A stretch of 19,657 nucleotides of DNA from Dokdonella_A sp039926425 (GCF_039926425.1 NZ_JBDSWZ010000122.1:1-19657); one strand, 5' to 3'. Shown: positions 8,483 through 16,400, numbered from the stretch's first letter. The notes: generated from the letters alone by a model not told the origin. Numbers and translations are program-made.

Positions 8483-11400
8483 TTATTCGAAGCCGTTGCG
8501 GAAGATCACATCGCTGATGGTCAGCGCGATGCTGGCCGATGCACTGCGTCCCTGCGCGTCCGCAACGGTGACGGGCAGTGTCACGCTGCCAGCGGACGCC
8601 GTCGCCGACACGGCGGTTGCGAACGTGAAGACCCGATCGCCTGCCACGTCGTCGCCGTGCGTGCCGTCGTCGTAGAACGACTGCGTTGCGCTGCCGCCGA
8701 TCGCGGTCAGATCCGCCGTCACGACGAGCCCGCTGCTGGCCGGGTTGCTGCCCGGCGTCACCGCGACGATCAGAACAGTTGAACCGCCCTGGCCAACCGT
8801 CGACGGCGTCGCAAGCCCCGTTGCGGTCGGCGCATCCGTTGCCGGCACGCTGAGGCCGATGGTCGCGTCGCCGGTGCGGGCCTGCGCATCGCTGATCGTC
8901 ACTGCGAACACCTTGGCACCGGCAGCCGTTCCCGCAGCGACCGTCGCATTGAACGAATGGACGCCATCGCCGGCCGTCGTGTCGCCATGCGTGCCGTCAT
9001 CGTAGAACGCCTGCGTTGCGCTGCCGCCGATGCTTGCAAGGTTTGCTGCGACCGTGATGCCGGTACTTGCCGGAGTGGTACCCGGCGTCACCGTGACGGT
9101 GAGCAACGACGATGCACCGATCGGCGCGATGTCCGGCGTCGCGGATCCGACACCGGCCGGATCGACCGGCGTCTGCACCGTCAGCGCGATCACCACGCTG
9201 GCGCTGCGCGACTGGGCATCGGTGACCGTTGCCGGGATGACCTTCGTTCCCGGCAGCGTGCCGAGCGGCACGGTGGTCTGCAGCGAGAACACGCCGTCGC
9301 CTGCCGTCGCATCGCCGTGCGTTCCATCGTCGAACAAGGTCGTCGATGCAGCGCCACCGATCGCCGACAAGTCGGCTGTCACCGCAACTCCGCTGCTCGG
9401 CGGATTCGCTCCGGCAACCGTCGTCACGGTGAGCAAGGTCGACTCGGTGATCGCCAGCGTCGCCGGTGTCGCTGCGCCGGTCGCGGTGAGCGCCGTCGAG
9501 GCGAGCACATCGAGCGTGAGCGTCGCGAAGCCGCTGCGCGCCTGCGCATCGCTGATCGTGAGCCCGATCAGATGGCTACCGGGCGTCGTCGACGCACCGA
9601 CGATTGCAGCGTAGGACCAGACGCCATCGCCTGCCGCAATGTCGCCGTTCGTGCCGTCGTCGAAGAACGCCTGCGTTCCACTGCCACCGATGCCGGTGAG
9701 ATCACCCGATACCGCGATGCCAGAGCTCAACGGGTTCGTGCCCGGCGTGACCACCACGCTGAGCAGCGTGCTCGCGCCGATCGACACCGACGACGGCGAT
9801 GCTGCCGCACTGCCCGACGGCGACGTCGGCTGCGGTGGGGCCAGCACGCTGAGCGCGATCGATGCACTGCCGCTGCGCGATTGCGCATCGGTGATCGTCA
9901 CTGCAAACGTGCGATTGCCGGCCGGCGTGCCGACGGGAATCGTCGCAGCGTAGGAATAGGTGCCATCGCCTGCAGTCACGTCACCGTGAGTGCCATCGTC
10001 GAAGAACGCCTGCGTCGTGCTGCCTGCGATGCTGCCGAGGTCCGCGATGACCGCAATGCCGGTGCTCGGCGGATTCGCGCCGGGAATGACCGCGACCGTG
10101 AGCAGTGACGTGTCTCCGGCGAGCACCGCCGAGGGCGTCGCGGAAGCAAGCCCGCTCGGATTCGACGCCGCCGGCTGCACCGCCGCTTCGGCGTTGATGA
10201 ACCCGTAGCCGTCGACCGGCGAGTAGCCGTGACCGATCTGGTTGCGGATCACGCCGGCGAACGACGCGCCTTCGGTGGTGGTGCCGCTGAATGCCATGCC
10301 GTCGAGATTGACCACGCCCGACGGCAGCTTGACGCCGCCGCCAAACAGATCGGCGATCGGATTCGATGTGACCGTACCCGGTCCGATGACGGTGCCGTTG
10401 CCGGTTGTCGCAGAATGCTGCGCGCCGCGACCCACGGTGAAGCGCACCGTCTTGCCGTCGGTGAACTGCGCAGTCGGGAATCCGATCGACATGGTCCAGA
10501 ACTGCGACGTGCCGTTGGACGGAGCGCCAGCGAGGTTGCTGAAGCCCGTGTACGGCAGGATGCTGACCGGCGCCGTGATGTCAGCCGCCGTGACACCGCT
10601 CAACGTACCGAGCGTGAAGGCTTTCGTCGCCGGCAGGAACACCAGGCCCGGAAAATCGTTCTCGAAGTACGACACGGTCGCGGGGCTCGATCCGACGTCA
10701 TTCATCACGCCGTGGTTTCCGCCGGTGACATGTCCACCCGTCTGCGCGGTGCCGGCCGGATTGAGCGAAAGGCTCGCCAGCGATCCGGGACCGACGAATG
10801 ACAACTTGAACGAGTTCACATCGTTGGATCCGGTCAGGCCATTGGAGTCGTTGTCCGAATCAATCGAGAGAACCACCGCGGCCACACCATCACTCGTCAA
10901 TGCAGTGCCCGATGCCGATGACGGATCGAGGTCATGTGGGAAGGCGCTCGCCTGCAGGATCGACGTCATCTGCGTGGGCGGAACGCTGCGCGGACCGCCG
11001 CGTGATTGCAGCACGAGCGCGGCGATCGCCGCGGCGTGCGGTGCGGCGGCACTGGTGCCCGAGAAGTTCGGGTTGGTGTCGAGGTCCGCCGTCGAATCGC
11101 CCGAGAAGAACGACCCGTTCGCCGCGTCGGCTGCCGCAACACGTGGTTGCTGGCGGATGTCCGGTGTCGCCAGACGATTCGAATCGCGGTCGAACAGGAT
11201 CGTCGCCGGACCCGGCGAGGTGAACGACTCCGGCAGGTTCGGACGGAACACGCTGTACGCCGCAGTGCCGTTGCATCCCTTGGCGGTGGCGTGACCCTTG
11301 GTCGTCGTCGCGTTGTACTTGAAGTACTCGGCCGGACCGATGCCTGCGGCGCCGTTGCCGCCCACCTGCCAACGCACACGCGTCGGACGCACCACGTTGG

Positions 11401-13204
11401 CCGGCGGCACGTTGGAACGTGCGATCGCGAACTGGATCTGCGTCTGACCGGTCGGCGATCGGAGGGCTCCAATCTCGACCGGGCGGTTGTTGGCGACGTT
11501 GTTCGAGGTCAGGGAGTACTGCGCGAGATACGCACCGGTGTCCGCGCGGAAGACCAACAGGTTGAGATCGGTGGTGACACCCGCCGTCGCCTGTGCGGTG
11601 TTGATGGTCAGCGAGAAGGTGCCGGCCGTCGTCGCGAATCGGCCAATGACGATGCGGTACTGGCCGGTCGTCGGCGGATAGAACTGAACGGTTTCATCGG
11701 TGCCGGTGTCCTGGCTGACGATCAGTGTGTTGGATGCATCGTAGATGTTGACGATGCCGTCGATGTCGCCGCTGATGGCGGTTTCCTGGATCACGTACAC
11801 GGTGCCGTGGGTGAACACTGGCAACGGCGGGGTGCTGGTCGCATCGAACGTGACGCTCGGCACCGCCGTACTGATCGTGCCCGTCGCCGAGTAGATCGCT
11901 GGCTGGTCGAGCACCGCAGGGCGTTGATCGTACGGATCGTCCCACTGCATCTCGGCGTTCTGGTTTGCCGCCGGCATGTTGACCAACTGCGCGACGTCGA
12001 GCTGGCCGGGCAGCGGATTGAAATTGTGGAAGCCGCCCGCGTACAGCGCTGCGGGGACACCGGTGAGGTTGATGTTCGTGTTGGCCAGCGCACTGTTCGT
12101 GCTCGCGTCGACGCCGGTTCCGCCGGGCACGATGCGCAAGCTGGATTCGTACGCATTGATGCCGATGTCGTTGCCGGCGGAGGAGAAATAGGACACTCCC
12201 GCAGCGGCGACCTCGTCGATGGCAGCGCCGATGATGCTTTCGCCGTAGTACGGTTCGCCGCCGTAGCCGATGTCATCCGTGATCACGTCCGCCTTGAATC
12301 CTTGCGTGCCTGGATGACCCGGGAGATCTGCGAGCTGACGGATGCTTTCGGCAAACGCGACTTCGCCGAGGAAGCCGCTCGCGAATGCGAGACGCGCGCG
12401 CGGCGCCATCTTGTGCAGGATCTCCACCATGCCGCGACCTTCGTCGGTCGACCCGGGAGGACCGTCGACGAGCACGACCACCGGCTGCGTGTTGACCGGA
12501 TTGTTCGCGGCGCCCGGCAAATCGAAATTCGTGACACCGGCGGCCGCGTGCGGATTCGCCGTGCGCGTGTCGTAACTGTCGGACATCGCGGCAATCGAGA
12601 TGCCGCTGCCGTCCCAGTTCACCGGTGCCGCGGGGTTGTAGATCTGGTTGATGCGGTCGACGCGATGCTGCACCACGCCCTGGTCGAACGCGGTGCCGAT
12701 CTTGTTGAGATGGTCGCCTGGAACCACGTTGGGGGTCGGTCCGCCCGCGCCGTACGTGCGCGGCTTCAACGCAAGAAAGACCGAGCGCACGCCCTTGTCC
12801 TGCGCCAGCGCTGCTACATCGTCAATCGCGACATACCCTTCGAGGATGCCGCTGCTGCGGTAGCTCGGATCGGTCGCAAGGATGCTCAGCGATGGAATCT
12901 TCGACGCGAGAGATGTCTTCAGGTCATCCATCGCGACCTTGCCGGTCAACAGGATGTCGACCATCACCCGCCCGCTGTTGGCTTCCGTGATCGCCTGCGA
13001 CGCGTAATTTGCGGCCGCTTCGGTGGCATAGCCGTTGTAGAGCGCCTGGCCCGGAGGTGCTCCGAGGCGCAATGCGGCATTGCTGCGGACCAGTGTGTCG
13101 AGGCCGTAGCCGATGTTTTGCGGAATGTCGCTCGCATGCAGCGGCGCGGTCAACGCAAGCAGAATCAACGCCGCGAGATGCGGACGCCTGAAAATCGTGG
13201 ACAT
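8483..13204 (-). CDS. Large secreted subtilisin/sedolisin-like serine protease with five choice-of-anchor X-type repeats and GFE tail
   Basis: The 1573-residue product starts at the ATG ending at 13204 (AAGGG upstream) with a signal peptide ending near LHAS at residue 25. Landmarks: SDSYDTR with D209 as the likely catalytic Asp; DEGRGMVEILHKMAP (254-268), where E255 or H264 would be the base; ADVITDDIGYGGEP (305-318); the oxyanion motif SSAGN with N345; and GTSAAAPHAA with nucleophile S718. The fold's closing strand, GYGFINAEAAV, comes only at 999-1009. This DEGR...H...AP pattern belongs to a subgroup between S8 subtilases and S53 sedolisins. N345 to S718 holds a long insert including a PPC-like beta domain (about 465-535); a second insert spans about 770-990. 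Residues 1014-1563 are five Ig-like repeats, each with F[FY]DDGTHGD...AGDGV and SDAQxR. The C-terminus is DVIFRNGFE. It probably degrades proteins outside the cell. Confidence 0.9.
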   Translation of the reverse strand: MSTIFRRPHLAALILLALTAPLHASDIPQNIGYGLDTLVRSNAALRLGAPPGQALYNGYATEAAANYASQAITEANSGRVMVDILLTGKVAMDDLKTSLASKIPSLSILATDPSYRSSGILEGYVAIDDVAALAQDKGVRSVFLALKPRTYGAGGPTPNVVPGDHLNKIGTAFDQGVVQHRVDRINQIYNPAAPVNWDGSGISIAAMSDSYDTRTANPHAAAGVTNFDLPGAANNPVNTQPVVVLVDGPPGSTDEGRGMVEILHKMAPRARLAFASGFLGEVAFAESIRQLADLPGHPGTQGFKADVITDDIGYGGEPYYGESIIGAAIDEVAAAGVSYFSSAGNDIGINAYESSLRIVPGGTGVDASTNSALANTNINLTGVPAALYAGGFHNFNPLPGQLDVAQLVNMPAANQNAEMQWDDPYDQRPAVLDQPAIYSATGTISTAVPSVTFDATSTPPLPVFTHGTVYVIQETAISGDIDGIVNIYDASNTLIVSQDTGTDETVQFYPPTTGQYRIVIGRFATTAGTFSLTINTAQATAGVTTDLNLLVFRADTGAYLAQYSLTSNNVANNRPVEIGALRSPTGQTQIQFAIARSNVPPANVVRPTRVRWQVGGNGAAGIGPAEYFKYNATTTKGHATAKGCNGTAAYSVFRPNLPESFTSPGPATILFDRDSNRLATPDIRQQPRVAAADAANGSFFSGDSTADLDTNPNFSGTSAAAPHAAAIAALVLQSRGGPRSVPPTQMTSILQASAFPHDLDPSSASGTALTSDGVAAVVLSIDSDNDSNGLTGSNDVNSFKLSFVGPGSLASLSLNPAGTAQTGGHVTGGNHGVMNDVGSSPATVSYFENDFPGLVFLPATKAFTLGTLSGVTAADITAPVSILPYTGFSNLAGAPSNGTSQFWTMSIGFPTAQFTDGKTVRFTVGRGAQHSATTGNGTVIGPGTVTSNPIADLFGGGVKLPSGVVNLDGMAFSGTTTEGASFAGVIRNQIGHGYSPVDGYGFINAEAAVQPAASNPSGLASATPSAVLAGDTSLLTVAVIPGANPPSTGIAVIADLGSIAGSTTQAFFDDGTHGDVTAGDGTYSYAATIPVGTPAGNRTFAVTITDAQSRSGSASIALSVLAPPQPTSPSGSAAASPSSVSIGASTLLSVVVTPGTNPLSSGIAVSGDLTGIGGSGTQAFFDDGTNGDIAAGDGVWSYAAIVGASTTPGSHLIGLTISDAQARSGFATLTLDVLASTALTATGAATPATLAITESTLLTVTTVAGANPPSSGVAVTADLSAIGGAASTTLFDDGTHGDATAGDGVFSLQTTVPLGTLPGTKVIPATVTDAQSRSASVVIALTVQTPVDPAGVGSATPDIAPIGASSLLTVTVTPGTTPASTGITVAANLASIGGSATQAFYDDGTHGDTTAGDGVHSFNATVAAGTAAGAKVFAVTISDAQARTGDATIGLSVPATDAPTATGLATPSTVGQGGSTVLIVAVTPGSNPASSGLVVTADLTAIGGSATQSFYDDGTHGDDVAGDRVFTFATAVSATASAGSVTLPVTVADAQGRSASASIALTISDVIFRNGFE
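8516..10165 (-). repeat. Five tandem coding repeats of 330-339 bases within the protease gene
   Basis: Equivalent points of the DDGTHGD...GG segment end at 8700, 9030, 9360, 9690 and about 10029, giving spacings of exactly 330, 330, 330 and about 339 bases (110 codons, with 3 extra codons in one linker). Stretches of 20 bases are identical between neighbouring units, for example CTGCGTTGCGCTGCCGCCGA at 8681 and 9011. Each unit encodes one Ig-like module. Such repeats can expand or contract by recombination. Confidence 0.85.
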
Positions 13205-13321
13205 GTTTTCACCCTTTGGATTCAAACCCGATGTGTCTCCGTTGGCCGCATCCGACTGCGACCGCATCGCATGGCGATGCAGCCCCTGAGACAACCGGAA
13301 TGGATCTGACGGAAACGCCCC

Positions 13322-13332
13322 CTGTAACACAG
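13322..13332. promoter_or_regulatory. Possible shared regulatory motif upstream of the protease gene
   Basis: CTGTAACACAG, a near-palindrome, lies 118 bases before the protease start. A near-identical 11-mer, CTGTGACACAG, occurs at 14614-14624 upstream of the small periplasmic protein gene. Two genes for exported proteins may share a regulator; the match could also be chance. Confidence 0.2.
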
Positions 13333-13479
13333 CTGAAGCTAGGTGATTGCGTCGTGCGCCGCAAGTGGGGAAAGAGACCTTTACGTTGGGGTTCGCGCGG
13401 GAGCCCCGCGCGCGCTACGCAACGGGTTGATCGTCGGCACGCTTCGCAATCGCCCACCATCGACGGCCGCGATCCGGCG

Positions 13480-13980
13480 TCATCGTGCGTTGCGTGCAGT
13501 CTTCTTCTGCACCTTGGTTGACTCCACGTTGCGGAACTCGGGATCAGCACCCGGAGACACGGAACGCGGCGACATCACTCCAGGCGACACCGATACCTCT
13601 GCGGCAGGGACTGCGAAAGCGTGAGCACGGCGGGACCGGTCACGCAGCGGCGCAGCATTCGGCGTTGGCGCGAAGGCCGGCGTCACGATCACCGGCGAAC
13701 GCGCCCGCGTCGAAGACTGCGTCAATCCGGAGACGACGTGACCGAATGCGGCTGTCAACACCAGCACGCTCGCCACTGCGATTCCCAAGGTCAGTCGCCA
13801 CGCGCGCGAATGGTCGGCGGTGGAGGAATTGGTTGACGCGTCACGCCATTGCGGTGCGCCGTGCTCGCCGACATCGGGAAGATCGGGCGCGATGCGCGTG
13901 CGGAATTTCGCCCGGCCATGCTGCGCCATTGGCGACAGCACTTCGCTGTTTCGGTCGTGCACGTTCGTGAGTTCCTGCAT
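13480..13980 (-). CDS. Small single-pass membrane protein of unknown function
   Basis: The 166-residue product has a polar N-terminal half, one hydrophobic segment at about 63-86 (LGIAVASVLVLTAAFGHVVSG) and an Ala/Pro/Ser/Arg-rich tail. The basic residues before the segment suggest an N-in, C-out orientation. I do not recognise a family. The frame is the longest open one in this stretch on either strand and the membrane span is well formed, which favours a real gene, but the ribosome site before ATG 13980 is weak; an in-frame ATG ending at 13929 is an alternative. It is 275 bases upstream of the protease on the same strand, too far to assume an operon. The layout loosely resembles single-span regulators, without a recognisable domain. 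Confidence 0.55.
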   Translation of the reverse strand: MQELTNVHDRNSEVLSPMAQHGRAKFRTRIAPDLPDVGEHGAPQWRDASTNSSTADHSRAWRLTLGIAVASVLVLTAAFGHVVSGLTQSSTRARSPVIVTPAFAPTPNAAPLRDRSRRAHAFAVPAAEVSVSPGVMSPRSVSPGADPEFRNVESTKVQKKTARNAR

Positions 13981-14024
13981 TGAAATGCGATCCGACGCTG
14001 CGCCAGATCACCGTCGGCCCATCG

Positions 14025-14036
14025 CGACGATCGTCG
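14025..14036. promoter_or_regulatory. 12-base perfect palindrome before the small membrane protein gene
   Basis: CGACGATCGTCG reads identically on both strands, 45 bases upstream of the start at 13980 and between that gene and the terminator of the next one. Its position suits an operator, but its base composition makes chance occurrence likely. Confidence 0.2.
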
Positions 14037-14071
14037 ACCAGGTTTTAACCATGAAATGGATCGGACGCCGC

Positions 14072-14104
14072 AAAAAAGCAGCGCCGACGCCCGCGAGTGG
14101 CGCT
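14072..14104 (-). terminator. Intrinsic terminator after the small periplasmic protein gene
   Basis: On the minus strand AGCGCC (14104-14099), a 13-base loop and GGCGCT (14085-14080) are followed by GC and six T residues. It starts 5 bases beyond the stop codon at 14109. The stem is short, but stem plus T-run plus position are convincing. Confidence 0.65.
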
Positions 14105-14108
14105 CCTT

Positions 14109-14471
14109 TCAGCTCGGATTGCCCAACGTCTTGATCGCATGTGCGAACGCGATCTTGTCGATCGTGAAATCGACGATGTTGACCTTGATGGAATCGGCAA
14201 ACGTGAGCGTGAATCCCGCTGGCGAGGTTTTGACCGTGAGGCTTCCGCGTTCCGGAAACTCACACGCGGTATCGGCGTAGGACTCGAGTTTCTGCACACA
14301 CGCATTGAGCTCCTCGTGGCTGAGAAGCAACGGCACGAACGGTGCGTCTCCATAGGCGGTGACGCGAACCTGTTCGCCAAGCGTTTCCACCCGGACGCTG
14401 TCGTGTGGACTAAAATGCGCGGAGCCCAGCAGTGATCCTGCGAGCAGCATGGCCAATCCCGGAGCAAGCAT
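14109..14471 (-). CDS. Small exported protein of unknown function with one likely disulfide
   Basis: The 120-residue product begins with a hydrophobic signal peptide (about residues 1-18, ending GSA) and contains two cysteines, C58 and C70, which could pair in the periplasm. AGGA about 8 bases before the ATG supports the start, and a terminator follows the stop codon directly, so this is most likely a monocistronic gene. The mature part alternates short beta-like stretches (VRVETLGEQVRVTAYG, GSLTVKTSPAGFTLTF) with a helix (SHEELNACVQKLESYA). I recognise no family, and there is no catalytic motif to discuss. Confidence 0.7.
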   Translation of the reverse strand: MLAPGLAMLLAGSLLGSAHFSPHDSVRVETLGEQVRVTAYGDAPFVPLLLSHEELNACVQKLESYADTACEFPERGSLTVKTSPAGFTLTFADSIKVNIVDFTIDKIAFAHAIKTLGNPS

Positions 14472-14888
14472 GTTCTATTCCTGTTGATGAAAGACGGCGT
14501 GGCTGCGCGGTCGTCCACGGTGCCGACGACACTGTGGATCGCGTTCGCCAGCGCGCCCCGTACAGGCAGCCCCGGCTCTCCAGCATGGTTTGTACAAGAG
14601 ACGTTGTTCGGTTCTGTGACACAGTTAACATAAGCAAACCGCGTGCCACACCGTCGATTCTACGAGGCGCAGTGTCATTCGGACGCGCCTGTGTGACGTT
14701 TTGCCACCCGCGCGCGCGTCAATGCGGTCACACGACCCGGGGTTTGCAGTGGTCCTTCCGCCGCAAGCCACCGTGGCGGCCGAAAACGGCGACGGCACGA
14801 CCGGCGTGCCAGCCATGCGTGTACGCCGACGGACTGAAAGGTGTTCGTTTCTTACACATCCTTTCCGCTGACCGGGTGGGCAGCGGCG
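14472..14888. other. Intergenic stretch upstream of the small exported protein
   Basis: I see no convincing intact gene. It holds the promoter region of the leftward gene at 14109, a CRP-like site at 14615-14630, a TTGTACAA palindrome at 14590-14597, and an inverted repeat GTGTGAC / GTCACAC at 14691-14697 and 14727-14733. Frames here are interrupted or low-complexity in translation. Confidence 0.45.
14615..14630. promoter_or_regulatory. CRP/Clp-like binding site candidate
   Basis: TGTGA, six bases and TAACA match the CRP-family consensus TGTGA-N6-TCACA at 9 of 10 positions. In Xanthomonadales the homologue Clp uses this kind of site to control extracellular enzymes. The site is about 140 bases before the start of the small exported protein gene. 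No experiment or genome-wide context backs it here. Confidence 0.3.
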
Positions 14889-14942
14889 GACATCGGTGCC
14901 TTCGAGCGCGACCCGGATGTGCTCGTGCGGAGCGGCTTCGAC
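14889..14942 (+). pseudogene. C-terminal remnant of a choice-of-anchor Q / GFD-tail protein gene
   Basis: The plus-strand frame reads DIGAFERDPDVLVRSGFD, which aligns without gaps to the tail DIGAYEVDPDRIFDDGFD of the intact beta-helix protein at 6074-7519, with 11 of 18 residues identical. Unlike the intact copy, the frame does not stop after GFD but runs on to a stop at 15102-15104, and an in-frame stop lies at 14835-14837, so the helix domain is missing. No other piece of the beta-helix body is recognisable in the 400 bases upstream. This is best read as the stub of a lost paralogue. Confidence 0.6.
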
Positions 14943-15058
14943 GCGTGGGCGCGACGCGTGCTTCGGAACCATGCGATCGCCGCGCAAAGTCGGCACTCGA
15001 GGAATCGGATGGAACGACCAACGTCGTTGCTCGTGGCGTTCCCATCCGCTGGACCACA

Positions 15059-15092
15059 CGAAAGAACGGGCGATGGCTCGCCCGTTCTTTCG
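15059..15092 (-). terminator. Strong hairpin terminator after the IPTL-tail gene
   Basis: CGAAAGAACGGGCGA and TCGCCCGTTCTTTCG form a perfect 15-pair stem around a 4-base loop, starting 24 bases past the stop codon at 15117. A/T-rich ends of the stem (AAAGAA/TTCTTT) substitute for a separate T-run, so it could act in both directions. Leftward transcription from 15117-16400 is the obvious client. Confidence 0.75.
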
Positions 15093-15116
15093 GTCAATCG
15101 GTAGAACATCGTCCCG

Positions 15117-16400
15117 TCAGACGCGACGCCCTGCAAACGCGCCGACCGCAACCAGCGCCATCGCCAGCATCAACAGACCCAGCGTGCTCATCGCGGGCGC
15201 CGCGATCGGTCCTGCCGACGGCTCTCCGCCCCCACCGCCGTTCGTCACCGTGAAGCCGCTGATCAGCGTCGACGTCGGTGAACCCGCGCCACTCTGGGTG
15301 CCGGTGACGTCGCGCGGCCCGGCGGTGGCGGCCGGATCGATGACCAGCGTCGCCGTCGCGGTGTTCCCACCGACAATCGCGAGCTGCGTGACGGTGATGC
15401 CGGATCCAAAGGTGAACGTGGTGCCTGGCAGAAAGCCGACGCCCGTGATCGTCACGTTCACGGAGGTGCCCACGCCGCCGCTGTTCGGGTTGACGGCGCT
15501 GACGTTGAACTGGGTAATCCCGGGAATCTCGCCAAACGATGTTGCGGCCTGGATGACGGTGGTGCCGCCCTGCGCGATCGTGCGATTCCACTGCAGCGCA
15601 GCGCCGTTGTCCTCGCAGCCCGGGTCGCTGGTGTTATCGAGCTGACCGGCTCCGATTTCATTCCAGATCGTGCTGTAGCTGCGTCCCGAGTACGCGTCGG
15701 CCGCGCTGAGCGGAATCAGCAGGATCGTATAGCTTGGCGGGGTACCGCAATCCTGTCCGCCGGGGCTGCCGGAATTGGGTTCACGGAACGGCACGCCGGT
15801 ATCGCTTGCGGCAAGAAAGATGTCGGCGCCGAGGAACACGCTGACATTCTGCGATCCGCCACCGTCGACACTCGTCGGCGCGTTGCCGTTGGTCAACGTC
15901 AGTGTCTTCGTGAAGTAGTTCTGCCCATTGATGTAGACCACCTGCAGATTGGCCGTGATGCCACTCGCACCCAGCGTGCCGACCACATCGACGCGAAACG
16001 GGCTGGCCGCCGTTCCCGCACCGCTGACGCCACTGAGGGACACGGGAGTAAACGCCGTGTACGCGCCGAGGCCGCTGGTTGCGGTACCCATCGGGTGCTC
16101 GCTGAAGTTCGGTGCATACAGCGTGCTGTCCGCCGTGCGTACGAAAAAGCCCATGTCCGCAGTGTCGTTCGAAGCGCTCGGAAAGATCTGGCCCGAGCCC
16201 GGCACCTGCGCATTGAAGACCTGGAACGAGCTGTCGTCGCCGACATGGATCTGCAACGGCGCGCCATTGATGATGGTGACTTGCGGTGCTGCCGCGACGC
16301 GCATCGGTGCGCGCGCATCTTTCGCGCCCGCTCCCGCTGGGACCAGTAATGCGACGCCCAACAACGCGGCGCCCAATCGACTCACAAACGATCCTTTCAT
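15117..16400 (-). CDS. Secreted IPT/TIG-domain protein with IPTL-CTERM-like sorting tail
   Basis: The 427-residue product starts at the ATG ending at 16400, with GGGGAG 8 bases upstream; an upstream in-frame start at 16451 would place 17 extra residues before the signal peptide (residues 1-26, ending AGAGA). The large N-terminal part (about 38-295) is beta-rich, Gly/Ser/Thr-rich and not recognised. Residues about 299-387 resemble an IPT/TIG Ig-like domain (NPNSGGVGTSVNVTITGVGF). A Gly-rich linker, GGGGGEPSAGP, leads to APAMSTLGLLMLAM, a hydrophobic helix, and GRRV at the end. This tripartite tail (motif, membrane helix, basic end) is the layout of IPTL-CTERM, a predicted protein-sorting signal; the motif here is a divergent MSTLG. 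It is probably surface-attached. No exosortase-like gene is in the window. Confidence 0.85.
   Translation of the reverse strand: MKGSFVSRLGAALLGVALLVPAGAGAKDARAPMRVAAAPQVTIINGAPLQIHVGDDSSFQVFNAQVPGSGQIFPSASNDTADMGFFVRTADSTLYAPNFSEHPMGTATSGLGAYTAFTPVSLSGVSGAGTAASPFRVDVVGTLGASGITANLQVVYINGQNYFTKTLTLTNGNAPTSVDGGGSQNVSVFLGADIFLAASDTGVPFREPNSGSPGGQDCGTPPSYTILLIPLSAADAYSGRSYSTIWNEIGAGQLDNTSDPGCEDNGAALQWNRTIAQGGTTVIQAATSFGEIPGITQFNVSAVNPNSGGVGTSVNVTITGVGFLPGTTFTFGSGITVTQLAIVGGNTATATLVIDPAATAGPRDVTGTQSGAGSPTSTLISGFTVTNGGGGGEPSAGPIAAPAMSTLGLLMLAMALVAVGAFAGRRV

Noticed and set aside
8516..10165. Regular repeats considered as a CRISPR array or non-coding satellite
   Set aside because: The 330-base units are in frame and encode Ig-like modules of the protease; there are no short identical repeats with unique spacers.
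11006..13309. Plus-strand open frame of 767 codons
   Set aside because: It is antisense to the protease gene, which has a signal peptide and catalytic motifs. The antisense product is Arg-rich and matches nothing.
13394..13412. Hairpin CGCGCGGG-N3-CCCGCGCG considered as a terminator
   Set aside because: The stem is perfect but no T-run follows on either strand, and GC-only stems are common at this base composition.
14432..15253. Plus-strand frame of 273 codons
   Set aside because: It spans a promoter region, the fossil fragment in a different frame and the terminator. Its composition is Arg/Ser/Pro-rich and it has no start signal.
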